NCBI GenBank assembly: GCA_025716855.1
Contig: JAIXMQ010000002.1
Span: 1 to 64,000, forward strand
Direction: 5' to 3'
DNA length: 64,000 nt
Source of the DNA: Pilaira anomala
Taxonomy: Eukaryota > Mucoromycota > Mucoromycetes > Mucorales > Mucoraceae
Part shown: piece after piece, positions 1 to 10,853 of the stretch
Layout of the letters: the number at the start of each line of letters is the position of its first letter
Numbering within the stretch: the stretch's first letter is position 1
Translations under genes and position numbers: made by a program
Notes under the pieces: model-generated
What the model was told of the DNA's origin: nothing
Seen by the model: the letters and a program-made list of their open reading frames with translations, nothing else
Database searches by the model: none

Positions 1-369
1 TAAGAGAAAGAAAGTTACTTTTATTATTTTTAAGTGACGCGAGTATTATTTAAACTAAACTAATGTTTCTTAATCTTCTTGTTCCGGTCCGGACTCCTCG
101 GACTAAGGTCCGGTATGACCCGGTCTATAGTAGTAGCTCTAACCGGCCTGACAAAAGAAAGGTGCTCTTCGATAGTATAGATGAAAATAAGGTTTTTATT
201 GTGGGGTTTCTAGTCTGGTCCCGGTAGGGCAAGTGAATTCCCAAAGTACAAATTAAATAAAATAAAAATAAAAAAAAAACTTTTAAAAGATTCGAGACCC
301 AAAAAGACTAGTAAAAACTAGTAAAAAATATAAAAGAAGCAAGAGAGAGAGTACAGGATAAGAACACTA
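1..369. other. Window edge, 3' flank of the LINE
   Basis: No gene is visible. Bases 80-140 are markedly GC-richer than their surroundings and contain overlapping short dyads built on GTCCGGAC. The flanks are A/T-rich with A runs near 270-285. This may be the 3' untranslated part of the LINE that lies on the minus strand to the right, or unrelated repeat DNA cut by the window edge. I see no clear tail or target-site duplication to decide. Confidence 0.4.
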
Positions 370-3300
370 TTAAACGGGGTACCATTTAAGTAGAAGACTG
401 TAGCCAGAATTGTCAAGAGCAGCAGAAGAGAAATCTTGGTCAGGATGACAGATGCGGTCAATTTTAAGCATGATTGTACAGAGTACAGGCCAATATTTAA
501 CTAGATGCTTCTGTTTTGGGTTTAGATGAGCAGAGCTAACAATGATAGGCTTGTCAAGAGGCAGGTAGGTATTTAGAAAATAATCCAAAGGATTAGGAAT
601 GGAGTTCTCATTCACACCCAAGCGAGAGGCAACGGAGAGACAACTGATTAGATGACCACGAGAAGCATGACCACGAGTAGTACACCTATTACAGGCAACA
701 GGACGAGCAGGTAACCACCCCATACGCCAGCGCACTAGTCGACTACGTTCGTAAAGTGACATTGGCAAATACAATACAGGATCAATTCCCAGTTTAGGGC
801 GGCAAGCCGATAGCAGTACCGGAGGGTCTGGACCCGCACGAATACTATCAAGGATATCCTGACGGCGTTTCTTCACATGACTGTCAATAATTCCAGGGTC
901 AAGTTCTGTTTCCAAAATTGCTTGAGATCGAGCCGGTAGCGAAGACCAGAGCACACAGGATTTCTGCAATTGCGGCCAGTAAAAAGTTCGACGTGTACAC
1001 TCCCGGGTGATCACAGAGAGGAGAGTATCGGGTGGTAGATGCTTGATCCTACAGACCATTTTAAACACAAGAGTGTGGACACGAGCTTGCATTGTAGGAA
1101 TGTTTGTCATATGTTTGAATACTGCCGTTGAACTTGTGCGATGTCCACCGAAAGCCATCCGAAGACACTGGTCTTGAACTTTGTCAATAGCAAGGAGATC
1201 CTTTTTGAGATACAAAGAAATACCTAGGCCATATTCCATTTTAGGACGGATGAAGCAGGCATAAATGCGAGCAGCTGTCAAGCGAGAAAAGGAAGCAGAA
1301 GAAAGACCTAGAGGTTCAAACCATGGTGCATTGCTGCTGAAGCTGATTGCAAGTTTCGTTTGAGGAGAAGACTTGAATCTAGGCGACCCTTAATGTTGAT
1401 AGGGATACCAAGGTAGGAGAAACTACTAGCTTCTGGAATACATTCACCATATAGTTTCAGCGGAAGACCACCATGACGAACAGGAGTTAACCACCACACT
1501 TGTCAGCGGGTTCCAGCGGTAACCAAGATCCTTAGAGTGCCTTTCAGCCTTCTTGAGTAGGCGACGGATTGAATCAGCGGTACCAATTAGGACAATGTCA
1601 TCGGCATACATGAGACAGTTGATCCACAGGCCATCAAAAAGACGGCGTGGGACTGAATCAAAAGCACGATTTATTGGGAGGCGGGTTGTTCTGAGGAAGG
1701 CAGGAAGTGAGTTGATATATACTGAATATAAGAAAGGAGACAGAATAGAGCCTTGTAGCACGCCAGTAGCAGGAGAAACCCGGAAGAAGTTTCACCAAGC
1801 ACCACAACCTCAATTTGAACTGAGTCAAAAAGACTTTGAAGCAGACCAAGCATGGGAGCAGAGATATGTGTTTCAAGAGCACGCCAAATAATAGCCCGGT
1901 CAACGGTATCGTAAGCCACTTGATATCAAGGAAAGCAAGAGTAGGTGGTTCACCATAGTGATCTAAGGTATGCTGGTGACAAATTTCATTTAGACACATG
2001 GCTTGATCCATTGCACTACGATTTGCACGGAAGCCTCCTTGAACAATATCAAGTTTGGGAGCAGTATCAGTCAACGTATTTTGGAGACATAACTCCAACC
2101 ATTTACGCAGGACCGAAGTCAAGCTAATAGGCCGGAAGTTACCGGGATCTAGAGGACTACCTTTCTTGTAAATGGGAACCACCTGAGCATACACCACGAG
2201 CGAGGGACCACAACCATTTCCAACAGAGCCGGAACTGGAGAGAGACCACAGGAACCAGATACTTGCTAATGGGTATCAGCATTTCGGTACGGAGATGATC
2301 AACACCAGGAGCTTTACGTCGAGCTAGTCGTCTAGTCAAGTAGTACAGCACATTATCCTCATTGATTGGATATTCATGCTTTGACTCAACGTCACCAGAG
2401 AACACAAATGGGTGTGGACCATCAGGCTTGGGAGGAACAGGTTGACGTACTGGGGGAGAAAGCTACCAGAGAAGACTGTTTGAAGGTGCCGGGACATAGT
2501 TAGAGCAGCAGCAGCAGGACCATCAACATGGGAGTACCGAGGAGTGATCACACGGTTACGACGGACACGCTTGATAATATCAGCAGTTTCGGCAAATGGA
2601 CCATTGGAAACTTGGTGCAGAATTGCTTCCACGTTTCACGCTTACGACGTTTGACATCCAACTTAAAAGATAATCGCGGCTTCATATTCAGCAAAACGGA
2701 TAGCTTTCAAAATTGCATCAGGTTCATTGCGCCATAGTCGCCTACGATCTTCGCGATAATCCGCACGGTCTTGTAGAGGAATTCCAGAACCAAGATTGAC
2801 CAGAGAGAAGAGGTTTACTACGGCCAACAGATCATCCAGGGAAGATGTGATGGTTCACATAGTTCGTCAGAAGAGCATCCATATCAGGACATATGTCAGC
2901 AACCAGTACCAGAACCAGAACCAGAACCGAGGAGCCAGAAAACCAGAAGAAGAACCAGAAAGCCAGAGAACCAGAAGCAGGGACAGGAGAGTTTCAGCAG
3001 TTACTAAGAGCTTCAGCTTTTCATGTAGTGGCTTTACACGATCAGCAAAAAGGTTAGTGAACTTACAGTCCTTGTGTTGCAGCTTACCAAGATTCCATAG
3101 CAACCTTGGGTGGTTGGGAGGAGGAGGTGGAGCACGAGAAAGAACGAAAGAAAGAGAGACAGGATGGTGATCAGAACCCATGGCAAGATCAAGACGGACA
3201 TTCAGGCGTGGATGAACCAGGTTACCTGAAGTAATCATGAGATCAATGACACTTTGATATGGCTCACCGGCTCTTGTTAACGCTTAGGATTGCAGTAGGT

Positions 3301-3845
3301 AGGGATACCAAAGGCCAGTTTAGCATTCCAGCACCGGAGACCACTTTCAAGTAGCCAGTTGGATACGTGCCACCGCGAGTAGTAGTTTTTGTATCACCGA
3401 GGAGAGATTCATGTCTAGCATTTAAATCACCACAGATCAACGTATTGGTATGATTTGCATTCGAGTTGATTTCTAAGGAGCGGAGGATTTCGAGTGCAGC
3501 ATCATCGGAAGGAGGGCGGAAGATAGAGACAGTGTATGACAAGCGAAGAGATATGACATGTAAGGACGTAAGGAGAGGAAGTGGGAATGTGAGTAACAGG
3601 ATATGGGAACTCAGGATTCACTAAAGTGAAATCCCTTGTTGCCCACGATCACTGTTATCGACAGGTAACCCGTAGTTATGGTGTTGTTTCCATCCTTTTG
3701 GGAGTGGATAGCGGAGCGGAGAGAGTAACCAAGTCTCAGTGAGAAATATGAGGGAGGAGTCGGAGAGATTGGAGGTAAGGAGCGGAGCGGTATGGCGGGA
3801 AAGCCCATTGGCATTCCAAAGTGAGATAGTGATATCTCTACTCAT
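370..3845 (-). pseudogene. LINE ORF2 remnant: endonuclease + reverse transcriptase
   Basis: Pieces in order on the minus strand: endonuclease N-terminus (3845-3621, with the WNANGL and LTETWL blocks), central endonuclease (3542-3264, motif GDLNARH), endonuclease end (3238-2867, motif SDHHPV), reverse transcriptase fingers and palm (2405-2157, 2197-1920, 1919-1770, 1761-1500; motifs PIYKKG, FRPISL, QGGFR, and the active site YADD near 1600), then a C-terminal region (1281-370) with a CX2C...HX4C motif. The pieces fall in all three frames, so there are at least six frame changes and the protein cannot be made intact. The order and motifs are those of L1-type ORF2, where the endonuclease nicks target DNA and the RT copies the RNA onto it. 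I saw no RNase H domain. Gaps between pieces are degenerate coding sequence of the same ORF. Confidence 0.85.
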
Positions 3846-3968
3846 TACTGAGTAAGAGATGGTTCACCATCACCAACAGGAAGGGTAGTTTCAGCACCAA
3901 AGGTAGCAGCAGCATCGACCATTTCGGCATCAGCTTCAGTTTCGATGGGAGTGATTTCTCTAAAAGAG

Positions 3969-5383
3969 CTACACCAGCTTGTAATTCTTCATGTCTTCAT
4001 CGAAAATCCAACCACGAGACAAGAAATCACCGGCAACAGCAAAGCAAACAGGACGACGTATGTGCTCAAGAGCACGTAAGCAACGTGAACGCTGGAGATC
4101 GCGGGCTTTGATTAACTTTGCAGTTAAATCAAGTCCGGCCAGAGAAGGGTCACGAATAACAGAGGCATCTGTCGGGTCAAAGTCTTCAACAGGCTTGACA
4201 CCTACGTCAGTAAAGCGTTTCAAGATTGTATCAGAGTAGTCGTTATGCACCAAGAGAGCAATCACATTTTTGGCAGGATAGTGTACGTCTAAGATACGAG
4301 CAGAATCAACCTTAAGTGTTTTGAGTTTCTTACGAATTTCAGAATACTTCTCTCGTGCGCGGCAGGGGAGATACACGTACTTGAATCCCTGAGACTCAGA
4401 AATGGGTGTGAATAACCTGGCAGCAATATCACGAGAACGAGGAGACGCTTTTGTTTTCTTCTTATTTGCTTTATCACCAGACTTAGCAACACGAGACCAA
4501 GGAACATCACCGGGGCCAGAAGAACCAGATCCAGAAGAACCAGAAGAGCCAGAACCAGGAGAGCCAGAACCAGAGGAGTCAGAACCAGAAGAGCCAGGAC
4601 CGATATGAGCACGTTCAAGGGCAGGGTACTCACCAGCGTACTTAGAAGCGGCTGAGCCAGCAGGAGAAGGGGAAAATGTAGTTACCTTGGGACCAGTGGC
4701 TGCAGCAAGAGCGGCTTTCAAGGCATCAACCTCGGCAAGGGTAGCGGCAAGAGCGGCCTGGCTAGCATTGAGCTCCCGTTGGAGACGCTCAATGGTAGCG
4801 TGGGATTTCTCAACGTGCTCCAGACGCTGACCATAGGTACGGAGCTGTTGCTGAAGCATCAGCACAAACTCGGGGGTCTTGAGCTCAGGCGTGAAATCAA
4901 ACACCTGGGTGGCGGGAGGAGCAGTAGCAGTAGCAGTGGCATCATGTTTTCGGCGACCATTGCATCGTCCATAGGCATATCTGCAAGAATTTTTTGGATT
5001 GGGGCGGTAGTTGTCGAGATATCCGCAATCAAAGTTTTTTGAATCTCCGCCTTTAAATTTTTTGAAGACGCGACGGCGGTTCGAGTCTTCATGATGGGGC
5101 CCCTTTTTCTTTGGGCCTTTTCAGGTTTTTCAGCAGATGTCAAGGTCATTTCGGTTTCAGATGAGATGGAAGTCGAGGTACGAAGTCTTTTAACACCTGA
5201 AAGTAGTTTATAGTTACCTAAGTTTTTTTCTAGAGTTGCTGGAGAACTTAATTCACAGGGGATCTTGTTAATTTCAGCAGATGGAGTGTTCAATTGCGGA
5301 ATGTCCAATGTAGTTTTTTGAATCTCGTCCGATTTTGACAATTTTGGTATCAAAATGTTGCTAGAAGGTTGGGAATCAATCAA
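3969..5383 (-). pseudogene. LINE ORF1, gag-like nucleic-acid-binding protein, frameshifted
   Basis: The N-terminal part runs from 5383 to about 4950 and the C-terminal part from about 4950 to 3969 in another frame. The two frames overlap at 4860-4950, and the product reads sensibly if the frame changes near 4945-4955. The C-terminal part has a leucine/glutamate-rich predicted coiled coil (about 4860-4720), a Ser/Gly/Pro linker of short GSGSSG repeats (about 4600-4500), a K-rich segment, then a compact alpha/beta stretch (about 4390-4150) resembling the RNA-binding part of fungal LINE ORF1 proteins. I see no CCHC knuckle. The family role is to coat element RNA. It precedes ORF2 by about 120 bp. 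The frameshift may be decay or, less likely, programmed. Confidence 0.7.
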
Positions 5384-5499
5384 AGGTAGGATGGATGGAT
5401 GATTTGATAGTGTTATTGTGATGGATGGATGATTTTAAAAAAAGGCGATGAAAAATATTTTCTGAACGAAACAGAAAAATCCTTAAGCGAAAGAAAGGT

Positions 5500-5571
5500 G
5501 CGCTCTTGGTTTAGTGGTATAATTCTCGCTTAGGGTGCGAGAGGTCCCGGGTTCGATTCCCGGAGAAGCCC
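5500..5571 (+). tRNA. tRNA-Pro(AGG)-like sequence with damaged acceptor stem
   Basis: The body matches eukaryotic tRNA-Pro: D arm TTTAGTGGTAT, anticodon stem CTCGC/GCGAG around loop TTAGGGT (anticodon AGG), and T arm CCGGG-TTCGATT-CCCGG. The internal box B (GGTTCGATTCC) is perfect. The acceptor strands GCGCTCT and AGAAGCC pair at only four of seven positions; the middle three are mismatched. No intron is present. A short T run follows at 5576, as expected for a Pol III terminator. It is either a tRNA pseudogene or the head of a tRNA-derived repeat: a decayed LINE ends about 70-110 bp to its left and a large inverted repeat begins 58 bp to its right. Confidence 0.65.
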
Positions 5572-5629
5572 TTCTTTTTGTTTTTTGGTGTATCGTGGTG
5601 CATGTAGATACCGTGTGGCTGATGCTTAC

Positions 5630-6518
5630 TGTTAAAAGTAGTTTGTTCGTGGTTAAAGAAAAAAAGAGTTTCGTGAGCACCAGTTCCTGTTGACAAGTAG
5701 AACGACTTGATAAAGTAAAGTAAAGATAAGAAAATAGAGTTTTTAAAAGTAAAATACAATGGAGAGTTTAATATCCAAGGGAATCCAAATGTAAGAAATA
5801 AAATAAAATATAATAAAAATAAGATATTATTAAATCAAAAGATAAGGTCTTTAAGTATAAAGAAGAATAAAGGTTTTAATTGTTACAAAATAGTGAATTG
5901 ATTTTTATTTAGTTTGATATTTTTTAAAGGTATTTATATGTTTTCTAATTTTTAATATTTTTACCAAAACTGAGTTTTTAAAGGAGCATCCTCGTCAAGA
6001 AGCGTCGTCGTTGAGAAGGATGGTCGTTGAGAACAATAGATAATTAAATAAGGTAATAGGTGAAATTCAGTGTAACATTACATATTGTTACACCGAATTT
6101 CACTTATTACCAAATTTAAGTATCTATTGTCCTCAACGACGATGCTTCTTTAAAAACTCAGTTTTTGTAAAAAAATTAAAAAACATATAAATACCTTTAA
6201 AAAATATCAAACTAAATAAAAATCAATTTACTATTTTGTAACAATTAAAACCTTTATTCTTCTTTATACTTAAAGACCTTATCTTTTGATTTAATAATAT
6301 CTTATTTTTATTATATTTTATTTTATTTCTTACATTTGGATTCCCTTGGATATTAAACTCTCCATTGTATTTTACTTTTAAAAACTCTATTTTCTTATCT
6401 TTACTTTACTTTATCAAGTCGTTCTACTTGTCAACAGGAACTGGTGCTCACGAAACTCTTTTTTATCTTTATCCATCGAACTTCTTTTTCTTTAACCACG
6501 AACAAACTACTTTTAACA
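5630..6518. repeat. Large inverted repeat (hairpin), arms about 430-450 bp
   Basis: The left arm (5630-about 6078) and right arm (about 6086-6518) are near-identical reverse complements, with a centre of only a few bases at about 6081. The innermost arms are GGTAATAGGTGAAATTC versus its complement, closing on TGTAACA/TGTTACA. Differences are an extra segment of about 25 bp in the right arm near 6463-6488 and a short internal duplication in the left arm near 5996-6030. The same translated segment therefore appears on both strands. There is no coding content. It could be a fold-back element, or an insertion of one repeat copy against another head to head. Confidence 0.88.
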
Positions 6519-6554
6519 ATATATTATTTCCTTTTCGGGGGGGGGGTTTTTTAT

Positions 6555-6915
6555 AAAATTATAGAAATCAGAAAAACATGAATATCTCTAAAAACAATCA
6601 ATCTAATTAAATCAAGTCAATATTTTGTAATGGTTTAAACCCTTATTTTTCTTTGTACTTGTCGACGTTCTGTTTTGATTTTACTTTATTATGTTTCATT
6701 TTTATTTATTTTTTACATTTGTATGCCCTTGGGATATTTAGCAACCCCATTGTTGTATTTTACTCTTAAAATTTCGATTATATTCAATTTACATACCTAA
6801 GTCGTTCTACTTATCAAATAGGAACTGGTGATCGCATATAACTTTATTCCCCTATTTATATATCAAACCGCTTCTTTTTCTTTAACCGCAAACCAACAAA
6901 TTTTAACATTAATAT
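6555..6915 (+). repeat. Third, diverged copy of the hairpin-arm repeat
   Basis: This segment follows the right arm of the inverted repeat and repeats its sequence in the same orientation with clear divergence. Shared blocks in the same order include AATATTTTGTAA..GGTTTAAACC, a TTTTACATTTG..TGCCCTTGG block, CATTGTTGTATTTTACT, AAGTCGTTCTACTT, AGGAACTGGTG and CTTCTTTTTCTTTAACC. The repeat unit is therefore about 360 bp and exists as one older copy and two young copies arranged as a palindrome. A GGGGGGGGG run sits at 6538-6546 between copies. Confidence 0.75.
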
Positions 6916-7366
6916 GTGTCTTCTTTTGGTATTTATTATTTACGAAAAGAATTCTGCGTTAACTATTATATTTTGATATTTTAATAACGCATCAACTCTT
7001 GTTGTATATATACAATGAATTTTAAACGTTATATCCCAAGCCAGGAGAGAAGATGGAACTGTCTATTTAATTAGTAAAGACAGACACAAGAAATTACTGT
7101 TATCCTTTGTTTTTAAGTATCTTGACTAATCTCACTGAATGTCTTTGTATTCACTGCTGTTTATTTTAAATGGTACTCAACCAATTTTCTTTAAACCAAG
7201 TCAAAGACAGATACATTTTTTTTTTGTAGAACAACAAAGATTTATGCAACAACCGTATAGTAGTTACATAGTGCAAACTATAACAAGAGCGGGTATAAAA
7301 CGTAGGATCGACTTATCAAACTAGCTTTAGGCTTTTTATTGAGTGAAATTGGTAATTCATGTACTG
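6916..7366. other. Intergenic, no gene seen
   Basis: AT-rich sequence between the repeat cluster and the 3' end of the Spartan-like gene. A short open frame at 7139-7324 on the plus strand resembles nothing and its composition is typical of chance. The 3' untranslated region of the minus-strand gene probably lies at its right edge. Confidence 0.5.
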
Positions 7367-7989
7367 CTAGTGTCTCCTGTTGAGGAAGATTTTTTGTTTC
7401 TTTTTGTTTGGTTTTGGTGGCTGGCTAGCGATTTTTATAAAGGTACCACCACATGTGAATTGGTGATCTTTGTATACTTTTGGAAATCTAAAGAGTTTGT
7501 ATTATATATATATTAGTAAAAAAAAAAAAGTTTGTGTAAAATTTGAAATAAACCTATTCTTAGAACGTTTTAAGATTCCTTGACATTTACCCTGTATAAT
7601 ACATTTAATGTGAGTGTTTTTTTTTTACGGATTTTTTTTCAATTGCGTTTTTTTCATACATTACACTGCCATACATGTGTAAGATAAAAGTCCACTTCTT
7701 TATGAAAGCTAAAAAAAAAAAAAGCATATCAATGTAAATAGGAACATGTATATTTTGTATTTTTTTTGCTTACTTATGAAACACTTTAATTTTGAAGCCT
7801 GTGACCTCGCTAATGCGTTTTGCTTCTGACAAGAATCTAGGGCCATGTCCGGCTACTCATAATAAATAATTAGTACTTGATAGAATGTCACTGATAAATT
7901 GCTGAATATGTATTATTTTACTAATTCTTTTAGTAGTGATAAACAAGACAGCATGAATCATTTCGTGCTATAAAACAAAATGTTAGAAA

Positions 7990-8021
<32 letters not shown>

Positions 8022-8457
8022 GATAATTTACAAGCAATGTCTCAATCATATCTTTCTTTGGCCTGAGTTTGAGTAACGGTTTAGATAGAGTTATAGTACA
8101 ATAATGTCGAGAACCAACATAGCGTGATTTACAAGAACCCGCTCTAAAAAAAAAAAAAAAAAAAATCGATAAATAAATCTATGTGATATATGTAGAGTGT
8201 GTATACCTTTTTATCATTTGAGAAGATGACCATTTTACTTTTACATTTTTAAGCTGATTGTTAAAGTAGGTATGATTAAAATAAGAAAACAGTTGATGTA
8301 CGTCAGGTGTTTCTTCTTCTAATATACTTTTATCTACTGCAGTAGCTAATTGATATGCCAAAGCCGGGTCTGACGGTTGTGGAGGAGTAAGGGTTTGAGT
8401 TGGATTGGTCACAGATTCTTGTTGTAGCTGATTTGTTAATGCTTTATCGGGATTCAT
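7367..8457 (-). CDS. SPRTN: SprT-like metalloprotease, Spartan (SPRTN) homologue
   Basis: Seven-exon gene: complement of 7367-7487, 7554-7591, 7660-7708, 7774-7852, 7922-7967, 8032-8143, 8207-8457, all GT-AG and phase-consistent, giving 231 aa. The N-terminal block PDVHQLFSYFNHTYF..VKW and the block LSKPLLKLRPKKDMIETLL match the Spartan core. They are followed by the zinc protease motif HEMIH (around residue 122) and the third ligand region TGHGPRF. A Cys-rich tail (WQCNGKCQG..FTCGGTF) matches the SprT zinc-binding subdomain. Spartan-family proteases degrade DNA-protein crosslinks at replication forks in the nucleus. Unlike the animal protein it ends about 25 residues after that subdomain, so no SHP, PIP or UBZ tail is visible; a longer C-terminal exon cannot be excluded. 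The start at 8457 is the first ATG before the conserved block. Confidence 0.85.
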
Positions 8458-8763
8458 GGTTTTTTTTTCTTTAAAAAAAAAACGAGAATAAAAAGAAAAA
8501 TGAAAGTGATAACATCTTTTATTTACTGTCAAAAAATATTAATCAGTCAAGAGCAGGGTATTAATATGGGTTTTAACATTGACATCGTTTTCAGTAAAAG
8601 TTCTTTCAGTTTTACGACCCTTAAAATGCTATTAACTAGTTTATGACATATATTTTTATTTACCTGATTGTCTCACTTTAGAGCATCAGAATGTATTTAT
8701 ATAGAAATATTCGCTGTCAATTTTTGAGTTAAGAAAGCTAATATAGTCCTTTTTTTTTACTAC

Positions 8764-8794
<31 letters not shown>

Positions 8795-10591
8795 CAAGTT
8801 GAAAGCTGAAGAAGTAAAAAAAAAAAAAAAAGAAAAGAGAGATGCATTCTCTCATCATCAGTAACTGCGATGGGGAGGTATCTAGAGGAACAAAAAGAAT
8901 GAGTAAAAAACTAGTGTCTTGTGTTTTTAAATTAGACGCATAGTTTTTCATCGGTGCAAGGATATTCGGCTATAGTTTTTTCTTTTTTTTTTTATATGTT
9001 CAATTCTAATTTAGGTAATTATATAATTCTATTCTTGGTATTGTTATAGTAGGTTGTAAAGTTGGTTGCGACATAGGTGGTATATAATTGTTTTTATATT
9101 TTAAATAGCAGGATTAAAAAGCGGAGAATCCACACACACTTCATGCATTTCGCATAAAAAAATGAATGATAAAAATTAGATTTTTGTCGTGTAACGATTT
9201 GTGTAGAAAAAAAAAACAAAAAAAAAACTTTCTCTTTTTTTAAATATGAAAGGGTTACAAGAAGAAGCCCTAATTATTTTGATAAGCTGACTGAGGAGTC
9301 ATAAAACTAGAAGATATGTTCCAGCCTTTACATGGATATCCTTTTGTGGTTTCAAAAAAAAAAAAGAAAGGGTAAAGTACATGTAACTAAAGTTTTTATA
9401 CAAATACAACAACATTTCTGGTAAAGGAAATGATTTTCATTGAAACTTTAAATATTTATGTATAAATATTTTTTTTTTTTTTGCTATAGCAACAAACACA
9501 TTGGTTTTTTAATAACATGTCAATGTGAGTATGTGTTTATTGGGTAGTGATCATTTGATAGTTTATACTTCACTGTTTCGTTTAATATCACAAGTATTAA
9601 TTTTTATTTTGTTTTACTTTCTCTCTCTCTCTCTCTCTCTCTCTTTTCTTTCTTTTTTATTTTTTTGTGTGGCGTCGTTCAAGTTATTTTATATTTTATC
9701 GGTTTGAGAGGACAATAACAATAATTTAAGGGGTTACTTGACAAATCGGATACGGTTCCTGTTCATGTGTCTGTCGTCATTTTATTTCTAAATCGGTCAT
9801 CACAGAATACCGTACCCCCCCCCCTCCCCTTTCTTCCCCTCATCGTTGCCTTGAGAGTATAATATGTAATGATATCATTTAATAATTTGCTTTAATTCAG
9901 CTATAAGGGTAATTAAGTAATCAAAAATAATATTTAAAATTGAAAAGATAAAAAGTGTCATTTCTTTTTGTATTAAAAATATAACGAGTATTTATTACTA
10001 TGTGTTGTTGTACCACAATTGTTTGTTTTTACAAAAAAAAAGAAAAAAAAACAGACTGTACTATCACACGTCTTGTGCATATATTAAATGATAGTTTCCT
10101 GTCATTTTTTTTTTCTCTCTGCGTGATATTTTAGAAGTGTTTAGAGTATCATTTGTTCTTAATGAATGACATGATATGATTAAAATAAAAGAACCGCTTC
10201 TTATGTAATATAATATTAGATATTAAATTTTATATTTGTCTGATTTTTTTACAATTAAAAGTTTAAAGTGTTCAAACTATTGTATAATTATTTACATCAT
10301 GTACCCCTATTTTTTTCTCAAAAAAAAAAAAAAAATGATCCTATTCTTGAAACAATAGTATACATACAAAAGGGCGTTGACGATTGTATAATATATCGGA
10401 GAAGTAATTAAAACGATGCTAAAGAGATATAATGGAATACAAGATAAAAAAAAAAAAAAAAGTGTGACTGATGAATAAGAAAAAAGACCTAACGTTTATA
10501 AGACCTTTGTTTTTCTCTTTTTCTTCTCTCTTTTTTTTTTTTTTTTTGACTTTCCTAACAAACTTAACAGGGTTGGAAACCAAATTCTTTA
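8458..10591. other. Intergenic, low-complexity, no resolved gene
   Basis: Long A and T runs (for example 8763-8791, 8818-8831), a (CT)n tract at 9619-9644 and a C-rich run at 9815-9830. Two short minus-strand stretches look mildly protein-like: one ending in a stop near 9271 (KGYPCKGWNISSS) and one near 8940-8970 (EYPCTDEKLC). Neither can be linked to an exon chain, so no gene is called. The upstream regions of the divergent Spartan-like and aquaglyceroporin genes lie here. Confidence 0.4.
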
Positions 10592-10721
10592 ATGCCATCA
10601 CTTAGAGATAAAACTTCAACTACCGCAGCTGAACAAGATCCTCTCATCTCGATCGAAGGCCGTCAACAATACAATTCGATAGGCTCTTCTACTGGGTCTT
10701 TTCAAAAGTACATGAATAATG
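10592..10721 (+). other. Possible alternative or untranslated 5' exon of the aquaglyceroporin gene
   Basis: An ATG at 10592 opens a hydrophilic, coding-like stretch of 43 codons (begins MPSLRDKTS, later EQDPLISIEG) that ends at a strong donor GGTAAGT (10721/10722). No AG lies between this donor and the ATG at 10854; the first AG is at about 10920. A GT-AG splice from this donor to that acceptor breaks the frame. A weaker donor about 15 bp earlier (AAAA|GTACAT) would splice in frame to that acceptor. So either the protein has an alternative N-terminus, or this is a 5' leader with an upstream ORF. Confidence 0.4.
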
Positions 10722-10853
10722 GTAAGTGATCACTTAAAAATTTATTATTTTTATTCTGGATTGTTATCGCATAATTTTTTTTTTTTTACCTATAAATACA
10801 TCATTTTCTTCCTTTCTTTTTTTTTTTTTATTATCGTTTAATTATTCTTACAC

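Larger units (their letters stand above)
370..5436 (-). mobile_element. Decayed non-LTR (LINE) retrotransposon
   Basis: A two-ORF non-LTR element reads on the minus strand: a gag-like ORF1 (about 5383 down to 3969), then ORF2 (3845 down to 370) with an apurinic endonuclease, a reverse transcriptase and a C-terminal Cys/His motif. Upstream of ORF1, bases 5391-5433 hold two copies of a GATGGATGGATGATTT-like block 30 bp apart, which may be part of its internal promoter. Several frameshifts inactivate ORF2 and one breaks ORF1. Base composition is richer in G/C than the neighbouring intergenic DNA. Mucor is known to carry L1-like elements (Grem-LINE1) near centromeres; whether this is the same family needs alignment. 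No poly(A) tail or target-site duplication was recognised. Confidence 0.85.

Noticed and set aside
2796..3170. Plus-strand ORF of 124 codons inside the LINE
   Set aside because: It is the antisense shadow of the ORF2 endonuclease region; its low-complexity NQNQNQ and Arg-rich content mirrors the coding strand.
5483..5759. Minus-strand ORFs containing an 'SPGIEPGTSR' stretch
   Set aside because: That peptide is the well-known conceptual translation of an antisense tRNA; the ORFs run across the tRNA-Pro-like sequence and the hairpin arm and are not proteins.
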